Source: Ulva prolifera (Eukaryota > Chlorophyta > Ulvophyceae > Ulvales > Ulvaceae). Taken from it: 64,000 nt of DNA. Under the pieces are notes generated by a model. The model saw only the letters and a program-made list of their open reading frames with translations. It searched no databases and had not been told where the DNA came from. Where the stretch lies: positions 372,001 to 436,000 of the forward strand of contig CM041197.1 in NCBI GenBank assembly GCA_023078555.1. Reading direction: 5' to 3'. The position numbers were made by a program, and so were the translations under genes. Of the stretch, positions 25,455 to 36,435 are shown piece by piece (the first letter of the stretch is position 1; every line of letters begins with the position of its first letter).

Positions 25455-26000
25455 CTGGCGCTTCCGCTTTGTGGCGGCGGTGGCCTTGGCCTGACATCCG
25501 CCTTGGGTGACCGGCCTTGCGCTCGGCGTGCCGCGCTCTGACGCTGCCCTTGCCGTGCGTTTGCGTGTGGCCCGCCGTCAAGGCGCGACCGCGGGGTTCG
25601 GGCAGGCCGGGCTGGGGATTGGGGGTCTGGGGTTACGGGTGGGCAGGGGGGTGTGCGGGTACTGTGCGGGGAGTACTGCGCGGCCCGGGGGGGGCTCCGG
25701 GGGGGTTGGTGTCTCGGTGTGTTTGGCTCTGCGGCCTCGGCTGCGTGTGCTTTCGGGGCTCTAGAGCCGGGCTGGTGGGCGGGATGCGAGTGTGGGTGGG
25801 TGGGCGTGCAGGTGTGCTTGTGGGTGTGGGGTGTGGGGGCTTGCGTGTGGGTGTGGCTGTGTGGCTGCACACATGGCCAGCGTGGGTGCTGCCGTTGCGT
25901 GGGTGTTTTGGTGCGTGCTTCGTGTGGCTTGTTGCGTGGTGTGCGGCTCCCCTGGTTCTTGCTTGCGGTGCTACCTGCCTCGCTTGCTTTGTCCTTGTAA
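25455..26000 (+). mobile_element. Retroposon-like element, copy 5, with 15-bp target duplication
   Basis: A 546-bp GT-rich element ending GCTTTGTCCTTGTAA on plus. It is flanked by a perfect 15-bp duplication CACACACCATCAACG at 25440-25454 and 26001-26015. It is more diverged from copies 2-4 than they are from each other. The longest duplication of the five makes it the best example of target-site behaviour for the family. Fixed 3' end, variable 5' end and duplications of 7-15 bp fit LINE-driven retroposition. Confidence 0.75.
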
Positions 26001-26015
26001 CACACACCATCAACG

Positions 26016-29000
26016 ATGTGACCAGCAGTGGCGCACACCAGTATAGCAGGCGCACACTAGTATAGCTTCGCATGCATGCGATGATCACCGCCCTTCGAAG
26101 ACTTTTCCGAAGAGGAGCTGAGGTGCGGGCGACGATATGCACCCTGCTATGACCACCGCGTCATTGTCACCAGCTATCTTCTGGCACCTGTATTTCTGGC
26201 AAGCCCCTGCAGTACTCATGTGATCACCCCACGGACTCTGCAGAAGTCACCCCACGGACTCTCTCGAGGAGCATCTCGGGAGGAACCTCGCCTCCAAATT
26301 GAAACAAGGGAGATAGTGAATACCGCATGGTTCAACAACAGCTGTGCTGCTGCTGCAAAGCTGTTTAAAGGTCTTCTCAGATCAGTCACGCTTGTGTAGG
26401 CTCCTACAAGAGAGACGTTCCTACAGGAGATGTGACGGGTGAACGAGGCACGCACAGTTTCGGCGCCTGTCGGAAGAGCCTGTCGGAAGAGAAGTCAGGT
26501 AGTCCTGGCGGCAGATGTCAATGGTCTGAGACCAGAACATCATGCTGTTGTTGCTGGGAGCTGCATCCCGCATGAAGCTGTCAAACGATCGCGGCTTCTG
26601 TCCGGGCTTGGTGACACTAACAGGCCTTGCTCCGCTCCCGGGCGAAGTATAACATGAGCATATCCAACACTAGGGAGCACCTTGTTCCTTCAATACCGGA
26701 CTCTCTCCAGGCGAGCTTGTGACAGTGCTGAAGGTGCGGGGTCGTCTTGCTGATGTCCGTCTGCACACGCACGCGCCGAGATTCCAGTTAGCTGAAAATA
26801 TTCAGCTTTGCCACATGTATCAAGTGACTGCCGGCGTATGCGTCCGCTGCGTGCCGGTGCAGCTGTCTGCCATGCGGACATTGGTTCTGAATAAGCGGGC
26901 TCGTGATCTTCATCATGCATTATACGTCGAAGAAGCTTGGAATCGATTCGGTTTTGTTAATTGGATTTCAAGCCTGCCTAGTCGGCGTTCTGAGGAATGT
27001 GCCTCTCCATTGTGAAGACGTGCTGTTGCTTCGTTGACCCAGTTCAAAGTCCTGACCCATTCTGTCGCCTGTACATGCTTTCTCCACACGAGATCCATAC
27101 AGATTCGCCAACATTACAGCCTTTGCATTGTGCAGCGTCGTGCTGCACGGCCCTGGTGATTGCCATGCTCACAGGTACAGCATGTGTGTGCTGCTGCACT
27201 GGCAGCTGCAGCTCTACAGCTCACCATCTGACATCAGTTCATATCAACTGCGAAACCGGGTCATCAAGATATAGGTGACCCGAGCCCCACCTGCCAGGTC
27301 AGAACTTTGCGGTGCACTTGGCTGTGGTGCATAGTTCCAGTCTGGAAGTATGAGAACTCTCCCTTTGACTGTGCTGTGCTGTTCAAATCTGGTGGCTGTG
27401 CTGTTAAAATCAGTGCTGTGTCAAGACCACACAGATGTGTTGACACGGCACTGATTTTTCCGCTGCAATCCGGACTGCTGCCTCAGCCTAGGAGTGCTGG
27501 CAGCTTCAGGTGTGTAGAACATGGCTCTGAAAATCACCTCAACTTCAAATGCTACACATAGTGACCTGAGGTCAATGCTGCCACGGCACACACTATGATG
27601 CAGAATACCTGAAGACACATGAGCAGTTGATGCCAATGCTATAGGGTAGCAAATTCAATTCACACAGTGAGGTAACAGGACAGCACACTCCATCTACACA
27701 TGGAGTTGTTTGCGCCGCCATGCAGGTGGCAGATGCGATGGATCATCAAGGCGAGCAGGCGTGGGTAGAGGCACTTGCAGGGCTACCTGCCGACACGCAC
27801 TGGAGTGACGCCACCGCGGCAGACGCCGTGCACTGCGCCCTCCACCGAACGTAAGCAGCCTGAGCACGTTGCCCATCACCTCGCACAAGCGGCCGGCACA
27901 CTTACGTTCCTCCTGATGCTGCACAGGCCGGCGACCAAGGGCACTGCGTTGCCGGATCAGGCGGGGTGGTGGGGTAATTCTACTGCAAGGGCATGTCATG
28001 CCACAACTTTGGCTCTCATTGTTGCTATGCCGCGACATGTGATGTGTCGTACCTTGATCAGTTGTACAATTGGCCGCTGCCATGTTGGAATGACTAAGGC
28101 GAGGAGGTAGGCGGCACAGTGGAAAGAGTGCAGCTTCAAGTTGAGAGCAACGCCCAGCACAAACCCAAGCCACAGCCAACCCACACAAGCGGCACGCGGC
28201 GCGCCACACCAGCGCACGCGACTGGCAACGCCGTGACACACACACCGTGGCATATGTCTATGTACAAGCGAACCCACGCGGACACCAACCCACAAACGCC
28301 CCCACCTGAACGCCCACATGAGCCGCTCCTGAGGCGGCCCAGGATTGCGCCGCCCGCCCGGGCTGCTCGTCTGTGGGGCGCCCCCCAGTGCCGCCCAAGC
28401 CCCCGCCCCCGTACCAAGCAACATGCCATGCCAGGGCCGTGCCAGCCCTCGCCTCCCACATAAGGCCATGCAGACACCACTTTGTGTACTTGGCAGCTCC
28501 TCGCGACTCAATTGGGCAGAGTGGGAGATGGCGCCGTGCGTACGCGTGCCAGGATGTCGATCGGCTCGACGGGCGGCGCGCCGCCCAGGGTGCCCTGTGC
28601 GGCGCAGATGAGCTGTGACTGGCAGATGAGCATTGGACAGGACTGCAAGTCCTGTTACATTTGGATTTTGCATGTTCCGTGCCATCGGCGGAGCTGTGGA
28701 TCGACCGTACGGCCGGGTGTCATGGGGAGAGATCGCGGTGCCGAGGAGGGCCGTCTTGAGGCATCACCACGCCCTGCGCATGCAGCCATGTCAGAGAGCT
28801 TGTCGAGACACGCAAATCACGACCGGGCCTGCTCGTCCGTACATTGATGCAGACCTGTGTACATACATATACAGTCTTGTTGAGACACCCAATTCTGTCG
28901 GCACCCGGTAGCTGCATACATGTTACCAGCCGGGAAAATATGATTCCATGTGGATGCGCTATAGTACACCGCTCTCTGAGCTATTTCGCCCCTGGGGAGC

Positions 29001-29400
29001 TGCGGCCGCCCCTCTAGATGCATAGCCCCCTGCAACCGCCATCGCCCTTCCCGCTGCAGCTGCCTTCAGTTTGGCCAACATATATATATAGACAGGTATA
29101 TACCTGACCTGTCCGCCGGAATTCTAGACACAAGCCGGACTCTCAACTGCAACACTGAACTTGCTGCTATCTCGAGATACTGTACTCGCAGGCATGAACG
29201 ATGTGAACACCGATGCCAGAAGATACATTACCATGGTAGTTCAGAAGTCGAGCAACACCAGCAAGAAATGTCCGCGACCCACCCTGCCTGCACGCATTTA
29301 TCCGTAACAATAGTTGAGTAGAGGCTCCAGAGTATGCAGGCGGAAGCTCCCAAGTACATTGTGACCGCCAGAGATGTGATCACCTAACTCGAAGACTCAT
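26016..29400. other. No confidently assignable gene
   Basis: Several open frames occur (26719-27015 on plus; 27996-28685 on minus, partly hydrophobic) but none shows a domain or a sister in the window. A small plausible exon starts at ATG 27721 (MQVADAMDHQGEQ) and ends at a good donor, GTAAGC, near 27852, but I could not extend it. The stretch 28120-28470 is C-rich and may be a very old copy of the retroposon family. Confidence 0.25.
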
Positions 29401-29419
29401 CATGCAAACTAGTTGTTGG

Positions 29420-30680
29420 AGAACCTTGCGTGATTGATACATGTTTGTTAGCCGAGAGGGCCACATCCGGTGCCGTTGAAGACAAAGCCTGTAGACACCA
29501 CCGGTGCACGTCACGGTCAGATCTTTAGCAGATCGCATTCCAGTGCCGAGGTTTGCATCTGAAGGTAGCTCGTGCTGCCTGGCATACAAACTATTCCAGT
29601 GCTCGTTCCATTTCGTTCTCCATTGCTTGTACTAATGTTCCAATGCGCCCTATGCTGAGCGCTCCACTAGTACCGTGACCACTTTACATGAGTCAATATT
29701 GTTTCCCACATGCACAGGCTGTTGGTGTACATGTGTACAAGTGCACTTGTACACATGTAGTCTGGTCTCGAGATCGAAACAATCAGTCGATTGCAGCATT
29801 GATCTCCATGGTCCACCAAAGTAGACGCACCTATTTACTGCGGTTACATGTATACACCAGCGGCATGCAATAGTCCAACAAGTGCCAATGGCGGGCCTGG
29901 GGGCGCGGAACAGAGGCCTCTGGTGCACGACACTTTATGCCCATGCCAGGCAGGGCCGTCACAGCCACAGTGAGTCCACCAAAGGTTGCCAGCGACCTGC
30001 AGTGGAATCAAATGTTATTCAAGCTACACACATGCAGACTGGCTAGGCGTCTGGCTTCGCCAACTGGCTGAGCCAGAGGCCAATGCTGGGTCGGTGAGCT
30101 GAGGGTACGTAGACAGGCAGCCATGGGCATCGCAGGCTTGAAAAGTTACTTCTAATTAGATTGTATTTGTACTGGTTGATTCGCCAAGCGCGACAGGCAC
30201 CACGCTCCGCAGGCCAGGAACACAGCGACCACGACTACCGAGCGGACAGGCAGAACATCGATCTTGGTATACGCCACTGCCCCAAACACCTCTAATGACA
30301 CTCAGGAAACTACAGTTGCATTGGCCAGCCGTGAGATGAAGTCGCATACCTTCCGCCGGACATCACTGCACCGCAAAATCCTGGCCGAGGATTAAAATCA
30401 GCTGCTCCACTGTAGCGAAGCAGCATGTAATCGTATCATTTGATAAGTAATCTTAACGTTGAAAGGCTAGATCCGGCTTGCGCCCTACAAGGCCTAGCCA
30501 GCTACTTTCCACCATCAAATCTGTAGCCTACAAAGGGCAGAGCCGCTCGAAGCTGGCGAACACCGCATTTAGGATAAACAATACAATCCAAAGTTGCTCG
30601 CGAGCTGGCCAGGCCCCTGGCTCTTCGTGCGCGGCTCGCCAGATCTGCCCAAAAGACGATGCCTTGGGAACACAATACCG
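29420..30680 (-). repeat. Right arm of a diverged inverted duplication
   Basis: Reverse-complement partner of 23240-24465, about 5 kb away, with several matching blocks in mirrored order. Small insertions and deletions are scattered through it. The frame corresponding to the hydrophobic segment of the left arm contains a TGA, which argues that at least this arm is non-coding or dead. Confidence 0.65.
29728..29759. repeat. Perfect 32-bp palindrome
   Basis: TACATGTGTACAAGTG is followed at once by its exact reverse complement with no spacer. It lies inside the right arm of the inverted duplication. The left arm has only a partial counterpart near 24168 (CACTTGTACACATG), so the palindrome arose or survived in one arm. 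Confidence 0.9.
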
Positions 30681-30689
30681 CCGCCACCG

Positions 30690-31252
30690 CGCGTCGACAT
30701 GAATTCGAAGCATAAAGCATCGATCCCGCATGCATCCACGTTTGGTTTGGTCTTTGCGGCTCGCACAATGCCACAGTCATATTATGAAATGGTACTGACG
30801 TCAAGTCGACTGTGCTCAATTGTACGAATTTGTACAATTGCTAACCCGAAAATGTCATCAGCCCTGCTCTTCATTATCATCTCGTTTCACTGAAAGCCGA
30901 CATGTCCTGTGGGAGGCGGCACAGTGCGTCTGTTCGCTTGAGAGACAATGCATTAGCAGGTGCTGCAGCACTCACCGTGACCAGCCCGCACTGGAGTAAA
31001 ACCAGAAGCATCTAGAGCGGCACAGGTCATCCACCACAGTGCCAATCCTTTCACGAACAGTATGAGGTGGGTATGAAATCATGTACACATACATACCAAA
31101 GCGCCTCCAGCCCCTGCTCTCTACCCACCACCTCTGCAGGGCATCCCGTGCCCCAAAACATCCTTCCCCAGGTAGCTACAGCATGAAAGCATGAGACATC
31201 TTCATACGCATGGAACACAAGAACCCTGACACAGCAATACAATTACAGGATA
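30690..31252. other. No assignable gene
   Basis: About 560 bases downstream of locus 4. Short frames only. It includes a small palindromic AT-rich stretch around 30820-30840 (CAATTGTACGAATTTGTACAATTG). Confidence 0.35.
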
Positions 31253-34200
31253 TCACTCCTCCGGCAAAGACTCAAACGCAATCTCTGGGATGGGGCCCTG
31301 CGGCGCAGCCCTGCCGTCAAACTCCTCCGATGCCACCCGACACCCAACGGCCCTACAGCCCGAAAACCGGTTGCGCACACGGATGCGGAGCACCGAAAAC
31401 CCAATGTCACACGCCTGCGCCGTCACCCGCTCCGCCACGACGTACCCGTCCGCAGCGACAAGCGTGGCCGTCTCACAGTGCGCCATGGTGCAGCCGGCTA
31501 TCCGCAGCCTCGCCACCGCGCCCGCGTGCACGCACGGCGCCCCCCTCACGCCCCCCGGCCCGCTGACGGCGACCGCGTCCATCGCCTTAGCAAACGCGGC
31601 CTCTCCAGAGATCCCGCAGACGAGGCACTTCTGCACCATTTCCTCTTCTCCGGACCCAGCGAGGACTGCGGTGTTGCAGCGCGAGAAAGAGGAGTCCTTG
31701 ATACGGACATCGCACGGCCCCCGCACACTGCAACCGAAGCCGGTGTCGGAGACCGTGCAACGCAGCAGTGACACCTCAGCTGAAGCCTGCACTGACACCC
31801 CCCCATGCCCTCCAGTCAACACGGAGTCAACCAGCTTGACCGTCATTGGTGCCCGCTTCCCGTCATGCTTCGTGACCGAAACCCTCAACTGCAATTCTGC
31901 CGCCTGTAGTGTCACGCGCTTGGCACTCAACGACCCACCGCCAGCACCCTCAAACGCAGCCGCGATTCGCGTGCCTGACACATGGCAGTCCTGCAGCGCC
32001 ATGCAGGCTTCATCGTAGATGGAAAACCCGACATCTGCGCCGTCAATATTCACGCTCAGCGCTGTCACCGTGCAGCGGCCTGTGGCTGTGACCCCGGTGG
32101 ACACCCCCGTGAAGCGGCATCGGCGCAGCTCGCACTGCGAGCCGGCGACCGCCGTCACGCCACTGGTCTCCAGTCCCACCGCCGCGCGAACACTACAGTC
32201 CTCCAGAGACACCTTACCGCTCACCAGGACACACCCTGCCATGCGCTGGTCATTTGTGAAACTGCAGTGGCGTATGCTGAGCTCGCGCGAAGATGCAGGC
32301 TGCGCGCCCAGGCGGAACCCCTCGCAGCTGCAGTGCGACACTGAACCGAACGCAGAGTCATGGAATGCAACGGCCATGCTAGCTTTGGCAGGGAACCGGC
32401 GGTTGCGTAAGTCCACCGGCGCGCCCTCCCGCCGCTGGCACTGCGGCCCCTGGAACTCGCACCGCGCCACATGGACTTCAGCGTTGTGCGTTGCGAGAGC
32501 GCCGACGACGCAGTCAATGCATGCGACGCCTTCGAGAGCGACGTGCGCAGCGCTGAGGCTGCCGTCACCCCCCCGCTGCGCCTCCACCCCGACAACACAC
32601 CGCCGCACGCTCCCGCCGTTGACTACCAGTCGGCCCCCGAGGGCAACATACCCCGCCCCACCCTGCATCAGCTTGCCCGTTGGGTCCCGGCGGTCCGGAA
32701 CCACCACCCTGATGTCGGTCACAGTTGTGTCTATCACATGGAGGGTCGCGTCTGAGCACATGGCTCCCATGACGCCGTCTTGCACGTGGCACCGTAGCAG
32801 CCACGCATGGCTCCCATCTATGACAGACACCACCCCACGGACCAGGGCCTCGCTGCGGCTGCGGAACTCGCACCCAATAGCTGCGAGCTTCGCACCGCCA
32901 CTCACCAGACACGCGGTCGCACTACCCTTGTAGAGGCCACCCTTGAGCCGCAGCATGTCTCCCGCGTTGTCAGCCGTCAAGCAGAAGCCGGGGCTCTCAC
33001 CGCAGCAGTGGGACAGGGAGACGCGGCCGCCCCCGGCCGTCGTCCGCATCACCTCCGCAGAGCACGTGAAGCGGCACAGCGCCGCCGCGACGGCGCCCCG
33101 GCCGCCGGCGCTGATCCCCCGCGGCCCAACGGCCCATCCGCTCACCTCGCAGCGCTCCGCCTGCATGCATGCGCCGCCGGCGCGTCCATGCATTGCGCGC
33201 ACAGCGAGCCCGGTCGCGAAGGCGGTATTTGCGAGGCTGCCGCAGCACAGTGGGCTGTCGCGGACGAGTGCCCGCGCGTGATCGCCCAGCACAACCCCCT
33301 CGAAGCAACTGGCCACTTGCACTTGGCGCAGCTCGATCGAAGACTCACCGCCGATGCCAAACGCGGCCGTGGTGAAGTGGCCGAGAACGCTGCGCGTCAG
33401 CCGCGCCGCTCCGCGCCGGACGGCGACACCGGTCTCCCCATCGATGCTCAAGCCGGTCAGCATGCGGTCGCCGCTCACAGAGCACTCTTCGAGCACAGCG
33501 TGGCTACCAGGGCCGGTCACCGCTACGGCAGCCGCCGACAGCCCCGTGCGGGTGAGGTGGCAGCCAAGGGCTGTCACAGTCGCGCCGCAGTCGACGGCGA
33601 CGCTGGTGCGGCAATTGTGGACGGACGTCCCGGAGACTGTGGCGTTGGTGCCCTCACCGCTGGCGGTGATGCCGGGCTGGGTATCGTACACACGGCAGCG
33701 GCGGAGGGTGACGGCGGCGCCGTGGACGACGTACACCGCGGTGCCGTGGAAGGTGCAGTTGTGGAATGATCCGGAATGCTGCACACCGGCGCACATGACG
33801 ACACCCCCTGCAGGACGGAGGTGTGTCAAGGTTCTGGCTATGAGGGAGTTCTCTCTGGGTGGTCAGTGATCGCGCAACATAAGCTGCTCTGAGAACCTCT
33901 CGGGATGTGTCCAGTCAGGACGTGTCCGCAGTCTCAGTTTGTGTCCAGGAGCACCACAGCAGGGGTACAGACCAGTGTTCGAATATTGGGGAAGCTGTCG
34001 TTTAGAGGCCGCTCAAAAATAAGTAATCCAAAATTTGGTCGGCCAAATATAAAGATTTTGACCTGTTTGTGCGGCTAGCCACCGCCAAATAAATAAGTTG
34101 AATCGAGACTATGAGCGGCTAGGATTCGCCACACATATAAACGTTTTGACACGAGTGGCGGGTAAAAGTTGTAACCTGAGCAAGGCTGCATTGCGTGTTT

Positions 34201-36435
34201 GTGCGTCAGCATGGAGCACGACGCCTTCAGCCCGTCTAGCTCGCTGCAAGCTGGTCTGTCCTCGGGGCGCAGCCAGTGTACGAAGAGACCTCTTTGCAAT
34301 TCAATTTCTAGTTTCTTTGGTGGCGCAAACAAGGTCGTCCACTTGGAGACTCGCCAAAAGCTTGGCAGGCCGGTGGACCCGTCGTCGACTCGCCAAGCGC
34401 ACATACGCAAGAAGCAAGAAGCAGCCAGCCAACCGCAAACTGAAGAAGTTACTGATGGCAATGATGATTCGGATCAGGAGAATGTCGAGGACGTTGGCGA
34501 ATATGGGAAGAAACAAGCTGCCAGACGACGCCGTGACGACATTGCAAACTACAGGCGATACTTGGAACGAGTGGAACCACCCGGTGGAGCTGACTCAAGA
34601 AAGACCTACGTCAGATGTATAGCTTGTACATGTATTTCTGGAAAACAGGTTGTGCTTGTGGATATGAAATGGCACCTGTGCGCGGTCGTTATTTGGGTCC
34701 GAGCCAGAAGTAGTGACAGTGGCAAATGTGTAAAACTCCGTGATCACCAACGACACATAATCACGTACCAAGGTGGCATCGTCGGCTACGCCCAACACAA
34801 AAAAAACTATCTGCCAACGTCTGTCGGCTAGCCCTCCGACAATTCATAATGACGGTCAGTTGAAAATTCGAACACTGGTACAGACAGCAGGAGTTGACTC
34901 TTTACCTGAGCTCATCAGCGAAAGTGGAATCACTGTTGAATGAGACACTCGTCATTTGGGGAGAGGTGCTGGCAGACGCATGCATTGGGCGCGAACGCAG
35001 GCAAGAAATGTCTCTGCAGTTCGGTCGTTCGCAGTGGTGTGTGGGCCTCACATGAAGACCAGACAGAGTGAATGCAGTGTGTAATGATAACATGGCGTCG
35101 TCGTCGCCGCCAATCAAATGATTTTGGGGGAGTTGAAGAGTGTGTAGTGACCCATGTGCCATTCTGCAGGACGCTGCAGCCAACTCAGCCCCCTGGCAGG
35201 GCCGTGGCCTCGTGGCACAACAGTGCCCCTGCGCGACTGTAAGCTGCAGCTTTGGCAGGTACGAGCAAGCACTCCGCACCTTTGAAGGTGGTGTCGTGGA
35301 AGTGTGCGCCGGCGCCGGCCAGCAGCAGCACCCCCCGCTCCGGCAGCTCGACGGTGCCCGCGTGGACAGCGCAGCCCGCGGTGGCCGCCCGCCACACCAC
35401 GAAGCTGCCCTCAGGTGGTGGCCTTACCTGTGGCCGCAGCGGCGTGGCCTGCAGGTGGACATGGCCGCCTGGCGACGCTGAGATGGCTGCCACGAGGTCT
35501 CCCACGTTGCATATTCTTGAGGCGGTCTGCATACATGGCTGCCGGCCTCGGTATCATCGGTTCAAGACTTCGCCTTAGAAAACATGAACGCACGTCCGGT
35601 GTCTAGATCAGTGAGGATGAATACCTTCCCTAGATGGGTCAGCTGTGGCCATGGTGTCCGGTGCAGAGTGGCGGTGGTGCTCACTGTCAATAGCTCCCCC
35701 AGAGTGTCGGTGGGTCAAACTCAGACAGTCAGCTTTGCTACAGCGCAGCAATTTTGCAAGTTCTGATGGCCTGAGATGGCAGTAGGCGATCAGAGACAGG
35801 TAGCTGTGCAGACCACGGCACGGTCAGACACCATCCTCTCCAGCAGTGTACATGCGCCCAAATGAAGGGCACGCAACCTCGCAGCACAGATCCCGACATC
35901 CGCAAAGCATAGGCTGTGATGCAGGCGGTGTCCACCTTCTTGCACAGGCGAGAGAGCGGTGTACTTGTGGCACAGGAGATTCCTGCTCCCTCACGCGATG
36001 GTCACCATCACATCAGGTCATAAACTTCAATTTCAAACCGATGATTCGTCAGAATGACAACAAGCCTCACATCACTTGGCACAGGCGAGTCCATTACGAG
36101 CAGGACGTGGGCTCCCGCATGCTCAGACTGTCCAGGCGTACGACGCTGCTTACAGAACAGCAGATGCATTGATGACGCATGGCAGAACACAATGGACGCA
36201 CCGTAGCCTGACCGATGAAGCGCAGGCGACGGGTCTTGGTGCGCTGCGCCCATGGCCAAGTCAACGACGCCGATGGCACGTAGTCCCGGCTTGGGTCGCG
36301 CTGCACAGGCGAGCCATTCCCGCAGACGGAACAGGATAATTTCGATGACTTGATGTCAGAGAGATGGACAATATGGCCGCAGGAGGGCAGCCGGCACGGC
36401 GCTGCCTTGTGTTCTCCCCACCATTCCAGAGCCAT
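31253..36435 (-). CDS. RING-like zinc loop + right-handed beta-helix protein, locus 4 (intact)
   Basis: Three exons predicted: 36202-36435, 35280-35526 and 31253-33807. They total 3036 bases, 1011 residues plus stop, with no internal stop. Exon 1 (MALEWWGEHK) has Cys14, Cys19, His21, Cys35 and Cys38 (PCRLPSCGHI, CSVCGN), then RDYVPSASLTWPW; it is exactly as long as exon 1 of locus 3. Exon 2 follows TGTATGCAG and carries VGDLVAAISA and VELPERGVLLLAGAGAHF; its donor is GTGCGG. Exon 3 starts GGVVMCAGVQHSGSF and ends with GPIPEIAFESLPEE. It is closest to locus 3 (shared CMQAERCEVSGWAVG-type rungs). Intron 2 (33808-35279) holds a hAT transposon at 33973-34877. The expected product is a soluble, mostly beta-helical protein with an N-terminal zinc loop; the function is unknown. 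Splice sites are manual predictions. Confidence 0.75.
33973..34877 (+). mobile_element. hAT-superfamily DNA transposon in intron 2 of locus 4
   Basis: Terminal inverted repeats CAGTGTTCGAAT (33973-33984) and ATTCGAACACTG (34866-34877) are flanked by a perfect 8-bp duplication GTACAGAC (33965-33972 and 34878-34885). An 8-bp duplication with CAGTG termini is diagnostic of hAT elements. At 905 bp it is too short for a full transposase, so it is non-autonomous. It is noticeably more AT-rich than the flanking exons. Complete ends and an intact duplication suggest a fairly recent insertion. Confidence 0.9.
34211..34831 (+). CDS. Short ORF inside the hAT element, possible transposase N-terminus
   Basis: ATG-initiated frame of 206 codons (MEHDAFSPSSSLQ) ending just before the right terminal repeat. 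It has an N-terminal SISSFFGG motif, which resembles the hydrophobic IxxFF element seen near the start of many hAT transposases and in PCNA-binding peptides. An acidic/basic middle follows (DDSDQENVEDVGEYGKK), then a CxxC pair (CIACTC). The catalytic and dimerisation parts of hAT transposase are absent. It may be a remnant left by internal deletion or a captured regulatory fragment. Confidence 0.4.
   Translation: MEHDAFSPSSSLQAGLSSGRSQCTKRPLCNSISSFFGGANKVVHLETRQKLGRPVDPSSTRQAHIRKKQEAASQPQTEEVTDGNDDSDQENVEDVGEYGKKQAARRRRDDIANYRRYLERVEPPGGADSRKTYVRCIACTCISGKQVVLVDMKWHLCAVVIWVRARSSDSGKCVKLRDHQRHIITYQGGIVGYAQHKKNYLPTSVG

Noticed and set aside
28120..28470. C-rich stretch resembling the retroposon-like family
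   Set aside because: Shared short words (CCTGAGGC, GGCCGCCC-like) but no CCTTGTAA end and no target duplication; the similarity may be compositional.
27996..28685. 229-codon minus-strand frame with a hydrophobic part
   Set aside because: Overlaps C-rich low-complexity DNA; composition explains the apparent residues and no family is recognisable.
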